Origin: Mycobacterium colombiense
GTDB taxonomy: Bacteria; Actinomycetota; Actinomycetes; Mycobacteriales; Mycobacteriaceae
DNA: 64,000 nt
Direction: 5' to 3'
Assembly (NCBI RefSeq): GCF_001953985.1
Contig: NZ_MBEI01000061.1
Location: 62,001-126,000, forward strand
The notes under the pieces were generated by a model. It was not told where the DNA came from and ran no database searches. It saw only the letters and a list, made by a program, of their open reading frames with translations. Made by a program: the position numbers and the translations under genes. Of the stretch, positions 33,834-41,940 are shown piece by piece; the first letter of the stretch is position 1; every line of letters begins with the position of its first letter.

Positions 33834-35048
33834 TCAGGGCAGCAGGTCGCGGGCGACGGGACAGGACATGCACCGGGGCCCGCCGCGGCCGGTGCCCAAT
33901 TCGGATCCGGCGATGGTCAGCACCTCGATGCCGGCGTCCTGCAGGCGAATGTTGGTCTGCACGTTGCGCTCATAGGCGACCACCACGCCGGGGGCCAGCG
34001 CCAGCGTGTTGTTGCCGTCGTCCCACTGCTCGCGCTCGGCGACGACGGGATCGAGCCCCGTATCGATGACCCGCAGCTGATCGATCTCCATCGCCTTGGC
34101 CGCGGCCTCCAGGAACGGGGCCTCGTCGCTGATCGCGACTCCCTCCGGCGTGCGCGCAATGGTGAACGCCGACAACGTGTCGACGATGTTGGCGTACATC
34201 ACCACCGTGTCGGTGTCGACCATCGTGCACACCGTGTCCAGGTGCATCTGGGCGCGCCGCTGAGCGATCGGCACCGCAAGCACCGTGTTGGCCAGGTCGT
34301 CGTCAAACAGGCTGCGGGCCAACGCTTCCGCGCCGGCGGGCGTGGTCCGCTCGCCGACCCCGACGGCGACCACGCCGGGCGCCAGCAGCAGCACGTCACC
34401 GCCCTCCACGGGGGCGGTGCGCGACTCGTAGGCACGCCGCACGCCGGTGAACCGCGGGTGATGCGCGTAGATGAGGTCGGTCAGCGACGCCTCGCGGATG
34501 CGGGCGCGCAACGCCAGCGTCGGGATCACCACCCGCTGGCCGATCCAGATGGACGAGTCGCGGGTGAAGACGAGGTTGGGTAGCGGTTCGATGACGAAAT
34601 CGCCGCCGTGGTGCATGCGCAGCACCAGCGACACGTCGGTCCGGGTGTCGGGGGGTAACTCGTTGAACGTCATCCCGGCCATCAGCACCTGGGCCAGCCG
34701 GGCCGGCTCGAGCCCCCGCAGATAGCCCGAAAGTTCTTGCGCCAACGGCACTCCGAGCCGTCGTGCGTCCACGGCGGCCGCGACGCCCTGCATCCGGGCG
34801 GCTCCGCTGTGCGTCAGCGCCTCGGCGAGCAGGTCCGACAACAGCAGCACCTCGATGCCGCGGGACCGCAGCAGCGCGGAGAACTGGTCATGCTCGTCCT
34901 GCGCGCGCGCGACCCACGGCAGGCCGTCGAACAGCAGCTGGTCGACGTTGCGCGGATGGAGGCGGAGCAGCTCGGCGCCGGGGCGGTGCAGGATGACCAC
35001 GCGCAGCGCGCCGACCTCGGAATTGGTGCCCAGCTCAACAACACCCAC
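33834..35048 (-). CDS. arcA: Arginine deiminase
   Basis: A 404-residue enzyme hydrolysing arginine to citrulline and ammonia, the first step of the arginine deiminase pathway. Family features: LRVVILHRPGAELLRLHP, LPNLVFTRDSSIWIG, the catalytic segments VEGGDVLLL and QMHLDTVCTMVD (His), and the active-site cysteine in RGGPRCMSCPVARDLLP at the C-terminus. GTG 35048 gives the standard N-terminus VGVVELGTNSEVG. It corresponds to Rv1001. No arcB or arcC lies next to it. It is oriented away from, and divergent to, the AlkB-like gene. Confidence 0.95.
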   Translation of the reverse strand: MGVVELGTNSEVGALRVVILHRPGAELLRLHPRNVDQLLFDGLPWVARAQDEHDQFSALLRSRGIEVLLLSDLLAEALTHSGAARMQGVAAAVDARRLGVPLAQELSGYLRGLEPARLAQVLMAGMTFNELPPDTRTDVSLVLRMHHGGDFVIEPLPNLVFTRDSSIWIGQRVVIPTLALRARIREASLTDLIYAHHPRFTGVRRAYESRTAPVEGGDVLLLAPGVVAVGVGERTTPAGAEALARSLFDDDLANTVLAVPIAQRRAQMHLDTVCTMVDTDTVVMYANIVDTLSAFTIARTPEGVAISDEAPFLEAAAKAMEIDQLRVIDTGLDPVVAEREQWDDGNNTLALAPGVVVAYERNVQTNIRLQDAGIEVLTIAGSELGTGRGGPRCMSCPVARDLLP

Positions 35049-35120
35049 AGCTCAACCGTAGCGGCGCCGAGCCGCGGGGTCCCGCCACACGCCCGTCGCG
35101 CGCCCCACGCGATCGAACGG

Positions 35121-35738
35121 ATGTGCGATAAACTCGGTCGCGTGGAGATCGCGGTTCAAGGCTCCCTGTTCCAGCACACCGAGCGCAGGCAACTCGGTGA
35201 CGGCGCGTTCATCGAGATCCGTGCCGGCTGGCTCACCGACGCCGATGACCTGCTGGACGCCCTACTGTCGACGGTTCCGTGGCGCGAGGAGCGCCGGCAG
35301 ATGTACGACCGGGTAGTCGACGTGCCACGGCTGGTGAGCTTTCACGACCTCACGGTGGACGAGCCGCCGCATCCGGAGCTGGCCCGGCTGCGGCGCCGGC
35401 TCAACGACATCTACGCCGGCGAGCTCGGTGAACCGTTCACCACGGTCGGGTTGTGTTGCTATCGCGACGGCTCGGACAGCGTGGCCTGGCACGGCGACAC
35501 CATCGGCCGCAGCAGTTCCGAGGACACCATGGTGGCGATCGTCAGCCTGGGCGCCACCCGCTCGTTCGCGATGCGCCGCCGCGGCGGCGGCCCGTCGCTG
35601 CGGCTGCCGCAGGCGCACGGCGACCTGCTGGTGATGGGCGGATCGTGCCAACGCACCTGGGAGCACGCGGTGCCCAAGACGACGGCATCCGTCGGCCCCC
35701 GGGTGAGCATCCAGTTCCGGCCGCGCGGCGTGCGGTAA
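35121..35738 (+). CDS. AlkB-like 2-oxoglutarate/Fe(II)-dependent dioxygenase
   Basis: A 205-residue member of the 2OG-FeII AlkB-like family, probably removing alkyl groups from nucleic acids. The iron ligands are visible: H and D in WHGDTIG, the distal H in TWEHAVPK, and the 2OG-binding Arg in RVSIQFRPR. The substrate-side CCYRDGSDSVAWH is typical of the family. The ATG at 35121 is used; GTG 35142 would give a product seven residues shorter. It corresponds to Rv1000c and is followed closely by convergent DUF5642 lipoprotein genes. Confidence 0.87.
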   Translation: MCDKLGRVEIAVQGSLFQHTERRQLGDGAFIEIRAGWLTDADDLLDALLSTVPWREERRQMYDRVVDVPRLVSFHDLTVDEPPHPELARLRRRLNDIYAGELGEPFTTVGLCCYRDGSDSVAWHGDTIGRSSSEDTMVAIVSLGATRSFAMRRRGGGPSLRLPQAHGDLLVMGGSCQRTWEHAVPKTTASVGPRVSIQFRPRGVR

Positions 35739-35742
35739 AACG

Positions 35743-36393
35743 TCAGGTGCGCACCGCGGACACGGCTTTGACGAGCAGGTCGCGCGCCCGCTGGGTGTCG
35801 ACCGGGGCGACGGGCTGATTGGGAAGCACCAACGGGTTGGCGATGACGATCACCTGGTAGTCGCCGAATGCCGCCGAATAGTCGTACAGCTCACCGGTGC
35901 GTGGACCGCCCGGTGTCAGCGCCTGCATGACGCGATGCACGCCCAGCGTGCGGGTGCTCTCGATCTGCGGCACCTCGACCACCTGGACACCGCCCCGCAT
36001 CTGCGGCCCGGTGAAGGTCACCTTGTTGCAGTCCTTCCCGGGGTCGTTGAACGGCAACGCTTTTGAGGTCTCCAGCGCGATCACCACGAACCGGTTGCCG
36101 CGACCCTCGGCGGTGACCGCGGACATGTTGCCCTGCAGGTCAGCCGGCATGTCCGGCCCGGCCGCCACTTTCGCGCAGTTCGCCGGGTCGAACGTCAACC
36201 CGTCGGGCAGTTTTCGGCCCGCCAGCAGCTTGGGATCGATTCCCCGTTCGCTGATGTCGCTGACCTTGAACTCGGGTCCGAAGCTGGACTTCACGTCGAC
36301 GACCTTGCTGATGTCGACCCTTGCCGAATGAGTGGCCGAAGAGCAGCCGGCCAGGACGCAGACGGCCGCGACCGCGAGCAACATCTTGGACAT
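35743..36393 (-). CDS. DUF5642-like lipoprotein, copy 1 (Rv0999-like)
   Basis: A 216-residue predicted lipoprotein with signal sequence MSKMLLAVAAVCVLAGC, lipobox VLAGC. The mature domain has two conserved cysteines (DPANCAKV, GKDCNKV) and ends DYSAAFGDYQVIVIANPLV then RARDLLVKAVSAVRT, the layout of mycobacterial DUF5642 proteins. It is a tandem paralogue of the next gene, sharing a C-terminal pattern of a Tyr-rich strand and a (D)LL-KAVS-LR end. Function unknown; envelope location. It converges on the AlkB-like gene with 4 bases between stops. Confidence 0.78.
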   Translation of the reverse strand: MSKMLLAVAAVCVLAGCSSATHSARVDISKVVDVKSSFGPEFKVSDISERGIDPKLLAGRKLPDGLTFDPANCAKVAAGPDMPADLQGNMSAVTAEGRGNRFVVIALETSKALPFNDPGKDCNKVTFTGPQMRGGVQVVEVPQIESTRTLGVHRVMQALTPGGPRTGELYDYSAAFGDYQVIVIANPLVLPNQPVAPVDTQRARDLLVKAVSAVRT

Positions 36394-36420
36394 CGTGGCC
36401 AATCTACCCAAGCGGGTAGC

Positions 36421-37110
36421 TCAGCTGCGCAACGTGGACACTGTTTTGGCGAGCAGATCCGCGGCGAATTGCGGCGGCAGCACCGGAAGCGCGGAACCCG
36501 GGTCGGTGGTCAGCGTGGTGAACGCGTAGTAGTTCCCCAGGTAAGCGGTGAATGTGTAGGTGCGCGAATCTATTTCGGTGCCCGATTCGACGGAGGACTT
36601 CACGTCGGCCACCATGCCGACGGTGTCGACGCCATCGACGTGCGGCGGGTCGGTGAGGTGGACGTGCACTACGGTGCGCCCGGCGGACTCCGACCACTGG
36701 GAACACGAGGTGAGCAGGTCGTCCGGGAAATCCACCGGCTCAGGCAAAGCCACCACCACCGCGTCGACGATGCCGCCGCTCCCCGATCCCGACACGCCCT
36801 GCGCCGACTGGTCGCGCCCATTCCCGGGATCGGCCAACGTCCCGCACTTGGCCGGCTTGGCCTGCAGGTCGTCCCCCAGGCTCCAGATCACCCTCGGCGA
36901 GGCCGCGCTGGGGATTCCGGTGGTCACCTCGTAACCGGGCGGCAGGTCCCGAACGACCCGCTTGATGTTGGCGGGGTTGACGGCAACGGCACTGGGCGGA
37001 GCGGGTTTCGTGGGTTTGGCCGACGGCGCGTGTGCCGGTGAGTGACCGCACGCGGCGATGACCGCCGTGAGCACGGCGGCCAGCGACGGGCCAATCCAGA
37101 ACGGCCGCAT
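36421..37110 (-). CDS. DUF5642-like lipoprotein, copy 2
   Basis: A 229-residue predicted lipoprotein: MRPFWIGPSLAAVLTAVIAAC with lipobox VIAAC, then a Pro/Ala-rich linker. The domain contains NIKRVVRDLPPGYEVTTGIP, two cysteines (KCGTLADP, TSCSQWSES) and ends YTFTAYLGNYYAFTTLTTDP and AADLLAKTVSTLRS, mirroring the neighbour downstream. The 27-base gap to that gene suggests one transcript. No clear ribosome site precedes the ATG. M. tuberculosis has Rv0999 at this place; the pair looks like a tandem duplication. Confidence 0.75.
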   Translation of the reverse strand: MRPFWIGPSLAAVLTAVIAACGHSPAHAPSAKPTKPAPPSAVAVNPANIKRVVRDLPPGYEVTTGIPSAASPRVIWSLGDDLQAKPAKCGTLADPGNGRDQSAQGVSGSGSGGIVDAVVVALPEPVDFPDDLLTSCSQWSESAGRTVVHVHLTDPPHVDGVDTVGMVADVKSSVESGTEIDSRTYTFTAYLGNYYAFTTLTTDPGSALPVLPPQFAADLLAKTVSTLRS

Positions 37111-37271
37111 GAGGAGTTGATAACACAAGATCGGGTCATACGTTCGGAACCGCATCCGTCACACGGGTACCGGTCGGAAAGGACCAGGCGATTCCCAAAC
37201 GTGCTAGCGGATGCGCCAGCGGATTCCGAAGTCACCTCATGGTGCGGAGACTGGCCGCCGCCCGCGCCGAC

Positions 37272-38258
37272 TCAGCCGACCGCCGCGATCACCTGCCGGG
37301 CGACGCGCTTGATCTGCTCGGCCTCCTCACGCCGCAGGTGGCGTGGATGGGGCACGTCGATCACGGTGGTGATGACGCCGATGTCTTCGCGCTGCCAGAC
37401 GGCGCCGTAGCGGTCCATGATCGCGCGCATCGGCCCGTTGTCGGAAAGCATTCGCGCGGAAAACCTTTCGACGCCGTCGACCTCGGCGGCGATGGACAGC
37501 GCGCTGATCAGGAAGGTGCCGATGCCGCGACCCTGATAGGCGTCGGCGACGGTGAAGGCGATCTCGGCGACCGTCGGGTCGTTCGCGTCGCGCACGAAGC
37601 GCGCGTCGGCCACCGGGTCGCTGCCGTCGGTGACCACCCACACGAAGTGATCGACGTAGTCGACCTCCGACAGGTAGTGCATCAGCGCCGGGGTGGGAAG
37701 CCGCGGGGTCATGAAGCGCCGATACAAGGTGTCGCTGGAGAAGTACACGTGTCCGTGCACCGTGCGCTCGCTGTCGCCGGGCAGCACGGGGCGCAGCAAC
37801 AGCAGCGTGCCGTCGCGCACGCGGATCGGGATCGGCGTGATGAACGCGGCGAGACGCTGGCGCACGGTGCGCAGCAGCCGCGGCGTGATGCCGGGGATGT
37901 GCACCAAGCTGGCGAAGGCCCTGGTGTCACCGATCCAACCGGTCAGCGGTTCGGCGGTGGTCACCGTCGCGGTCCGGGGAATGTCACGCAACAGGGCAAT
38001 CTCGCCGACGATCATGCCCGGGGACGCATGCTCGACGATCACCACGCCGTCGTCACCCACATGGGTGATCTCGGCGGTGCCCGAGGAGATCAGCAGAAAC
38101 GAAACGGCCTGCTCCCCCTGCCGCATCAGCACCTGGCCGGCCGCGGCGTGCAGTGGCTGCAGGCGGCCCGCCAGCGGGGCGAGGTCTTCAGCGGGAGCGC
38201 CCTTGAAGATGTCCATCGTCGCCAGCTCGTCCACCCGGGCGCCGGTCAGTCCGGCCAC
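37272..38258 (-). CDS. pat: Cyclic-nucleotide-regulated protein lysine acetyltransferase
   Basis: A 328-residue fusion of an N-terminal cyclic-nucleotide-binding domain (residues about 12-140, with GEIALLRDIPRTATVTT as the phosphate-binding cassette) and a C-terminal GNAT acetyltransferase (FTVADAYQGRGIGTFLISAL as the acetyl-CoA loop, preceded by the conserved Glu in AEIAFTV). This is the architecture of mycobacterial Pat (Rv0998), which acetylates acyl-CoA synthetases and other proteins in response to cAMP. GTG 38258 gives the family-like start. It stands alone between the DUF5642 genes and the heptose genes. Confidence 0.93.
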   Translation of the reverse strand: MAGLTGARVDELATMDIFKGAPAEDLAPLAGRLQPLHAAAGQVLMRQGEQAVSFLLISSGTAEITHVGDDGVVIVEHASPGMIVGEIALLRDIPRTATVTTAEPLTGWIGDTRAFASLVHIPGITPRLLRTVRQRLAAFITPIPIRVRDGTLLLLRPVLPGDSERTVHGHVYFSSDTLYRRFMTPRLPTPALMHYLSEVDYVDHFVWVVTDGSDPVADARFVRDANDPTVAEIAFTVADAYQGRGIGTFLISALSIAAEVDGVERFSARMLSDNGPMRAIMDRYGAVWQREDIGVITTVIDVPHPRHLRREEAEQIKRVARQVIAAVG

Positions 38259-38421
38259 CGCTATGGACCGCCGCCCGCAGCATCGCGACAGCGCTCTGCG
38301 CGTCGCGGTGATGCCATGACCTGCCCGCCTGCTTGCCGTCGTCTACCGCCCGGGCCGAACCCCCCGGATGCGGTCGGATGTTGCCAGGTTATGAGCACCG
38401 TTGCGGCTGCGGCAAGTGGCC

Positions 38422-38976
38422 TCAGCGCGCCACCTGGGCATTCACGATGAGTTCGACGGCGGCGGCAAGGTCGTCGACCACGAAGTCGGCGTCGACGGCT
38501 TCGTCGCCGCCCCGGTGGAGCAGGATGGTCGCCGTTCCGGCCGCCCTGCCCGCCATCATGTCGATGTCGGCGTCGCCGATCATGACGGACTCGGCCAGGT
38601 CGAAACGGTGCTCTCGCGCCGCGCGCACCAACATGCCGGCCAGCGGCTTGCGACAGTCGCAGCTGTTCGCCGCGTGCGGACAGTGGTAGGCGGCATCGAG
38701 CCGGGCGCCTTCGCGCGCCAGCATTTCGGCCAGGCGCCGCTGGGTGGCGGCGAAAGCTGCTGGGTCGGCGGTCTTTTCCGATAGCCAGCGCTGGTTGGTC
38801 ACCAGCACGGTCCGCAGGCCCGCGGCGTTCAGCGTGGCCAGCGCCTTGGCCGCGCCGGGCAACAGCACCAGCTCAGCGGGTGTTCGGATGTATTCGCCCT
38901 CGGCGGCCTTGACGTTTATCGTGCCGTCCCGGTCCAAAAGCACGGTGCGCACGGTGCGCAGGTCGGGTGCGGCCAT
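38422..38976 (-). CDS. gmhB: D-glycero-manno-heptose 1,7-bisphosphate phosphatase (HAD family)
   Basis: A 184-residue HAD phosphatase of the histidinol-phosphatase/GmhB type. The nucleophile motif is VLLDRDGTIN, a zinc loop with three Cys is CPHAANSCDCRKP, and motif IV is VMIGDADIDMMAGR. ATG 38976 lies 9 bases beyond the gmhA stop, so it is third in the hddA-gmhA-gmhB operon. Product is heptose 1-phosphate for nucleotide-activated heptose. The longer open frame upstream overlaps gmhA and is not used. Confidence 0.85.
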   Translation of the reverse strand: MAAPDLRTVRTVLLDRDGTINVKAAEGEYIRTPAELVLLPGAAKALATLNAAGLRTVLVTNQRWLSEKTADPAAFAATQRRLAEMLAREGARLDAAYHCPHAANSCDCRKPLAGMLVRAAREHRFDLAESVMIGDADIDMMAGRAAGTATILLHRGGDEAVDADFVVDDLAAAVELIVNAQVAR

Positions 38977-38984
38977 CGTCGACG

Positions 38985-39602
38985 TCAGGCCGGCCTGGGA
39001 AACAGTGCCGCTTCGACCATTTCGCAGATGGTGTGGCCCAGGTGCAGGCATGCCTCCTGGATCCGCCCGGTGTCGTGGCTGGGCACCCGGATGCAGATTT
39101 CGGCGACGTCGGCCACCTTGCCGCCGCGCGCGCCGGTGAGCGTCACGGTCGTCATCCCCGCCTGGCCGGCCGCCTCGAGCGCGCGAACGACGTTGGGAGA
39201 GTTGCCCGATGTGGTCAACCCGACCACCACGTCGCCGGGCCGCCCCGCGGCGAGAACCTGACGAGCGAACACCTCGTCGTAGGAATAGTCGTTGCCGATC
39301 GCCGTGATCGCCGCGGTGGCGTCGGGCAAGCTGATCGCCGCCAGGCCGGGCCGGTCAAAAGCGAAGCGGCCCATCAGTTCGGCGGCCAGGTGGCCGGCGT
39401 CTTGCGCGGACCCGCCGTTGCCGAAGAAGATCACCTTGCCGCCGGCGCGCAACGCGCCGATGATCACGCGGGCCACCTCGACGGTCTGCGCGGCGAGATC
39501 GCCCTGCTGCATTTGTTGCTTGACCGCGATGGTTTCGGCAAGCCGCTGCTGCACCAGCTCCACACTCGGCGGGACGACATCGGACTCGGTCAGGCCTGCC
39601 AT
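38985..39602 (-). CDS. gmhA: Sedoheptulose 7-phosphate isomerase
   Basis: A 205-residue SIS-domain enzyme that isomerises sedoheptulose 7-phosphate to D-glycero-D-manno-heptose 7-phosphate. Diagnostic are FFGNGGSAQDAGHLAAELMG, GLTTSGNSPNVVRALEAA and the C-terminal QEACLHLGHTICEMVE, which carries the active-site His. The ATG overlaps the end of hddA by 13 bases. Together with HddA and GmhB this would make heptose 1-phosphate. In M. tuberculosis homologues are Rv0113-Rv0115, far from this locus. Confidence 0.9.
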   Translation of the reverse strand: MAGLTESDVVPPSVELVQQRLAETIAVKQQMQQGDLAAQTVEVARVIIGALRAGGKVIFFGNGGSAQDAGHLAAELMGRFAFDRPGLAAISLPDATAAITAIGNDYSYDEVFARQVLAAGRPGDVVVGLTTSGNSPNVVRALEAAGQAGMTTVTLTGARGGKVADVAEICIRVPSHDTGRIQEACLHLGHTICEMVEAALFPRPA

Positions 39603-40606
39603 GTGGTCAATCCCTTGCTCTCGAACGCGAATTCGGTGATCATGGCGCCGGCGCCCTCGAGGGCTTCAATGAGTCGGTGCTTTTTGGCGAAGTCGCAGAA
39701 CAGCAGGATGTATCCCCCACCACCCGCGCCGGTAAGCTTGCCGCCCAATGCGCCGTTTTTCCGGGCGAGGTCATAAAGGTCGTCGATGCGCTCGTTGGTG
39801 ATGTAGGGCGACATGCGTTTCTTCTGATTCCAGGCCTCACCGAGCAGCGCGCCGAAGTCGTTCAGCTTTCCGGTCAGCAGCGCCGCCTTCATCGCGACCG
39901 CCAGATCCTTCTGCGCCCGCAGCCCCGCCAGGGTGTCGTCGGAACCCGTTGTGGCACGCCGGGTTTGGTCCTCGATCACGCGCGCGGAGTCCCGGGTGAT
40001 GCCCGTGTAGCACAGCAGCAGGCTGAGCTCCAGCTCGAAGGCCGTCTCGTCGCGGATCCGCAAGGGGTTGACGATCACCCGGTCGGTGAACTCGATGAAG
40101 TTGAATCCGCCGAACGTCGCGGCGTACATGTCCTGCAGGCCGCCCGCGATGCCCAGGTCGTCGCGTTCGATGGCGCACGCCAGCTGGGCGGTCTCATACT
40201 CGCCCATCGGCACCCGATAGTGCTCGGCGAGCAGGCCGGTGAGCGCGACCATCATCGTCGACGACGAGCCCAGCCCCGACCCGGGTGGAGCGCTGGACCG
40301 CAGCACCAGGTCGTAGCCGTCCGTGCCGTCGCGGCCGAACCTGCGCACGGCGGCCTTGATCAGGTCGAGGCTGCCGTCGTAGAGGATCTCGCTGTCCAGC
40401 GTCATTTCGTGCGTGGTCTTGAAGTCCACCGACTCGATGCTGACCCGGCGATCGGTGCGCGGCGCGAGCGATCCCTGGGCGTAGCGATCGATGGTGGCCG
40501 ACAGGACGCAGCCACCTTCGGTCGTCGGGAACGGCGGGACGTCGGTGCCGCCTCCGGCGAACGAGATCCGCAGCGGCGCTCGGGCGCGAATTCGTGGGCG
40601 TGTCAA
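39590..40606 (-). CDS. hddA: D-glycero-alpha-D-manno-heptose 7-phosphate kinase (GHMP family)
   Basis: A 338-residue GHMP kinase. It begins with RARAPLRISFAGGGTDVPPF, typical of heptose and related sugar kinases, has the ATP loop SSAPPGSGLGSSSTMMVAL, and ends with the third GHMP motif KLTGAGGGGYILLF. The start is a TTG at 40606 without an obvious ribosome site, so the exact start is uncertain. It phosphorylates heptose 7-phosphate to the 1,7-bisphosphate. First gene of the heptose operon; no nucleotidyltransferase (hddC) lies beside it. Confidence 0.87.
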   Translation of the reverse strand: MTRPRIRARAPLRISFAGGGTDVPPFPTTEGGCVLSATIDRYAQGSLAPRTDRRVSIESVDFKTTHEMTLDSEILYDGSLDLIKAAVRRFGRDGTDGYDLVLRSSAPPGSGLGSSSTMMVALTGLLAEHYRVPMGEYETAQLACAIERDDLGIAGGLQDMYAATFGGFNFIEFTDRVIVNPLRIRDETAFELELSLLLCYTGITRDSARVIEDQTRRATTGSDDTLAGLRAQKDLAVAMKAALLTGKLNDFGALLGEAWNQKKRMSPYITNERIDDLYDLARKNGALGGKLTGAGGGGYILLFCDFAKKHRLIEALEGAGAMITEFAFESKGLTTWQA

Positions 40607-40727
40607 GGGGATTCGCTTTGTACCGGCAGCGATTTGGCAGAGACCACACCCGCCACGTGCTATCCCATCGTTTGGCGTCCTGAAGCGCCGCCAGCCTAAC
40701 AGGCTGACCAGCGCGTTCGCCGGGTTT

Positions 40728-41861
40728 TCAGGTGATCTTTTGACTCGGCTCCAGCACGAAATCGACGACGACCGCGGCCATGTCGTCGATCGCCTGGCGC
40801 GCGATCACCTCGTAGCCGTGGGTGCTCAGCGTGGGCAGGCACAGCAGGCCGGCGCGGGCGGTCAGCCCGCTGGCCTTGGAGTGCGACGCGTCGGATTCGA
40901 AGGCGCCCAGCGCGGCCGGCTGTGGGGACAGCTTGCGGTCGGTGGCGATTTTCAGCAGCCGGTCGGCGACGCCTTTGTCGTAGACACATAGCGCGTCGCT
41001 GTAGCCGATGATCGGGCCGCCGGTGACGGTGGTGTTGTACTCGCGTTCGGTGGGGCCGACTTCCAGGGCCAGGGTGAGGTCGCCGGGCAGGGTGGCACTG
41101 GCGTAGGTACCCCCGACCCCGCCGATCTCTTCGTTGGTGGTGAATACCAGGTACGCATCGTCGGCGGGGCGTTGCCCGCGCTCGCGGAGCTGGCGTGCGG
41201 CGTGCAGCAGGGCAGTCACCGCGGCGCGGTCGTCCATGAAGTAGGCGCCGACGTAGTCCCCGATCTCGACGACCGATCGCTTGCTGCGTTCCATGCAGAC
41301 GCGGGTGCCGGCGTGCACTCCCGCTGCGGTCAGCTCGTCGGTGCTGCGGCCGGTGAACACGTACACGTGATGCCAGTCCAGCGAACGGTCACCCTGATCG
41401 GGCTTGGTCTCCCAGATCCGCGCGCTTTCCTGGGTGGTGTGCTCGGAACCGAGAGTCAGTACGGCGGTGAGGGTTTCGTTGTCGCCGAGCACGGCGACCG
41501 GGCCCAGCCCGAAATTTCCCGGGTACATCGTGCCCAGCTGCGTCAGATGCAGTGTGCCATCGGGTTCTACGCGCTTGACGATCATGGACAGCTCGTCCAT
41601 GTGCGCCATCACCCGGGTGGCGGTGCCGGGAATGGCCTCAGTGCGGTGGCGGTGGTTGGGCGCCCCGGCATCGCCGGCCGAAGGATTGGCGGCAACGTAG
41701 CCGATCAGGTTGCCGGCGTCGTCGGTCCACATGTCGTCGACGAGGGGTTCCAGCTCGCGGGCGATGACCGCGCGTACCTCGTCCTCCTGCCCACACGGCC
41801 CGTAGGTCCACAACAGTTCTTGCAATAGCTCGTCGGTGTAGTCACGATCGCGGTGCGCCAT
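40728..41861 (-). CDS. M42-family metallopeptidase (glutamyl/aminopeptidase type)
   Basis: A 377-residue di-zinc aminopeptidase-like protein. Metal ligands and catalytic residues of the M42 family are visible: His/Asp in VMAHMDELSMIV, the bridging Asp in AYFMDDRAAVTAL, the catalytic Glu pair in FTTNEEIGGVGGT, LALEVGPTERE, and a late His in LPTLSTHGYEV. GAGAGGA precedes the ATG. Such enzymes trim peptides in the cytoplasm. It lies upstream of the heptose operon on the same strand but 121 bases away; no functional link is evident. Confidence 0.85.
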   Translation of the reverse strand: MAHRDRDYTDELLQELLWTYGPCGQEDEVRAVIARELEPLVDDMWTDDAGNLIGYVAANPSAGDAGAPNHRHRTEAIPGTATRVMAHMDELSMIVKRVEPDGTLHLTQLGTMYPGNFGLGPVAVLGDNETLTAVLTLGSEHTTQESARIWETKPDQGDRSLDWHHVYVFTGRSTDELTAAGVHAGTRVCMERSKRSVVEIGDYVGAYFMDDRAAVTALLHAARQLRERGQRPADDAYLVFTTNEEIGGVGGTYASATLPGDLTLALEVGPTEREYNTTVTGGPIIGYSDALCVYDKGVADRLLKIATDRKLSPQPAALGAFESDASHSKASGLTARAGLLCLPTLSTHGYEVIARQAIDDMAAVVVDFVLEPSQKIT

Positions 41862-41940
41862 CGGATCCTCTCCGCTTCGGGTTCAAAGGATCAGTACCCA
41901 CGGCGGTCCGCGGCTACCCGACCGGAAGCAACAACGCTGT

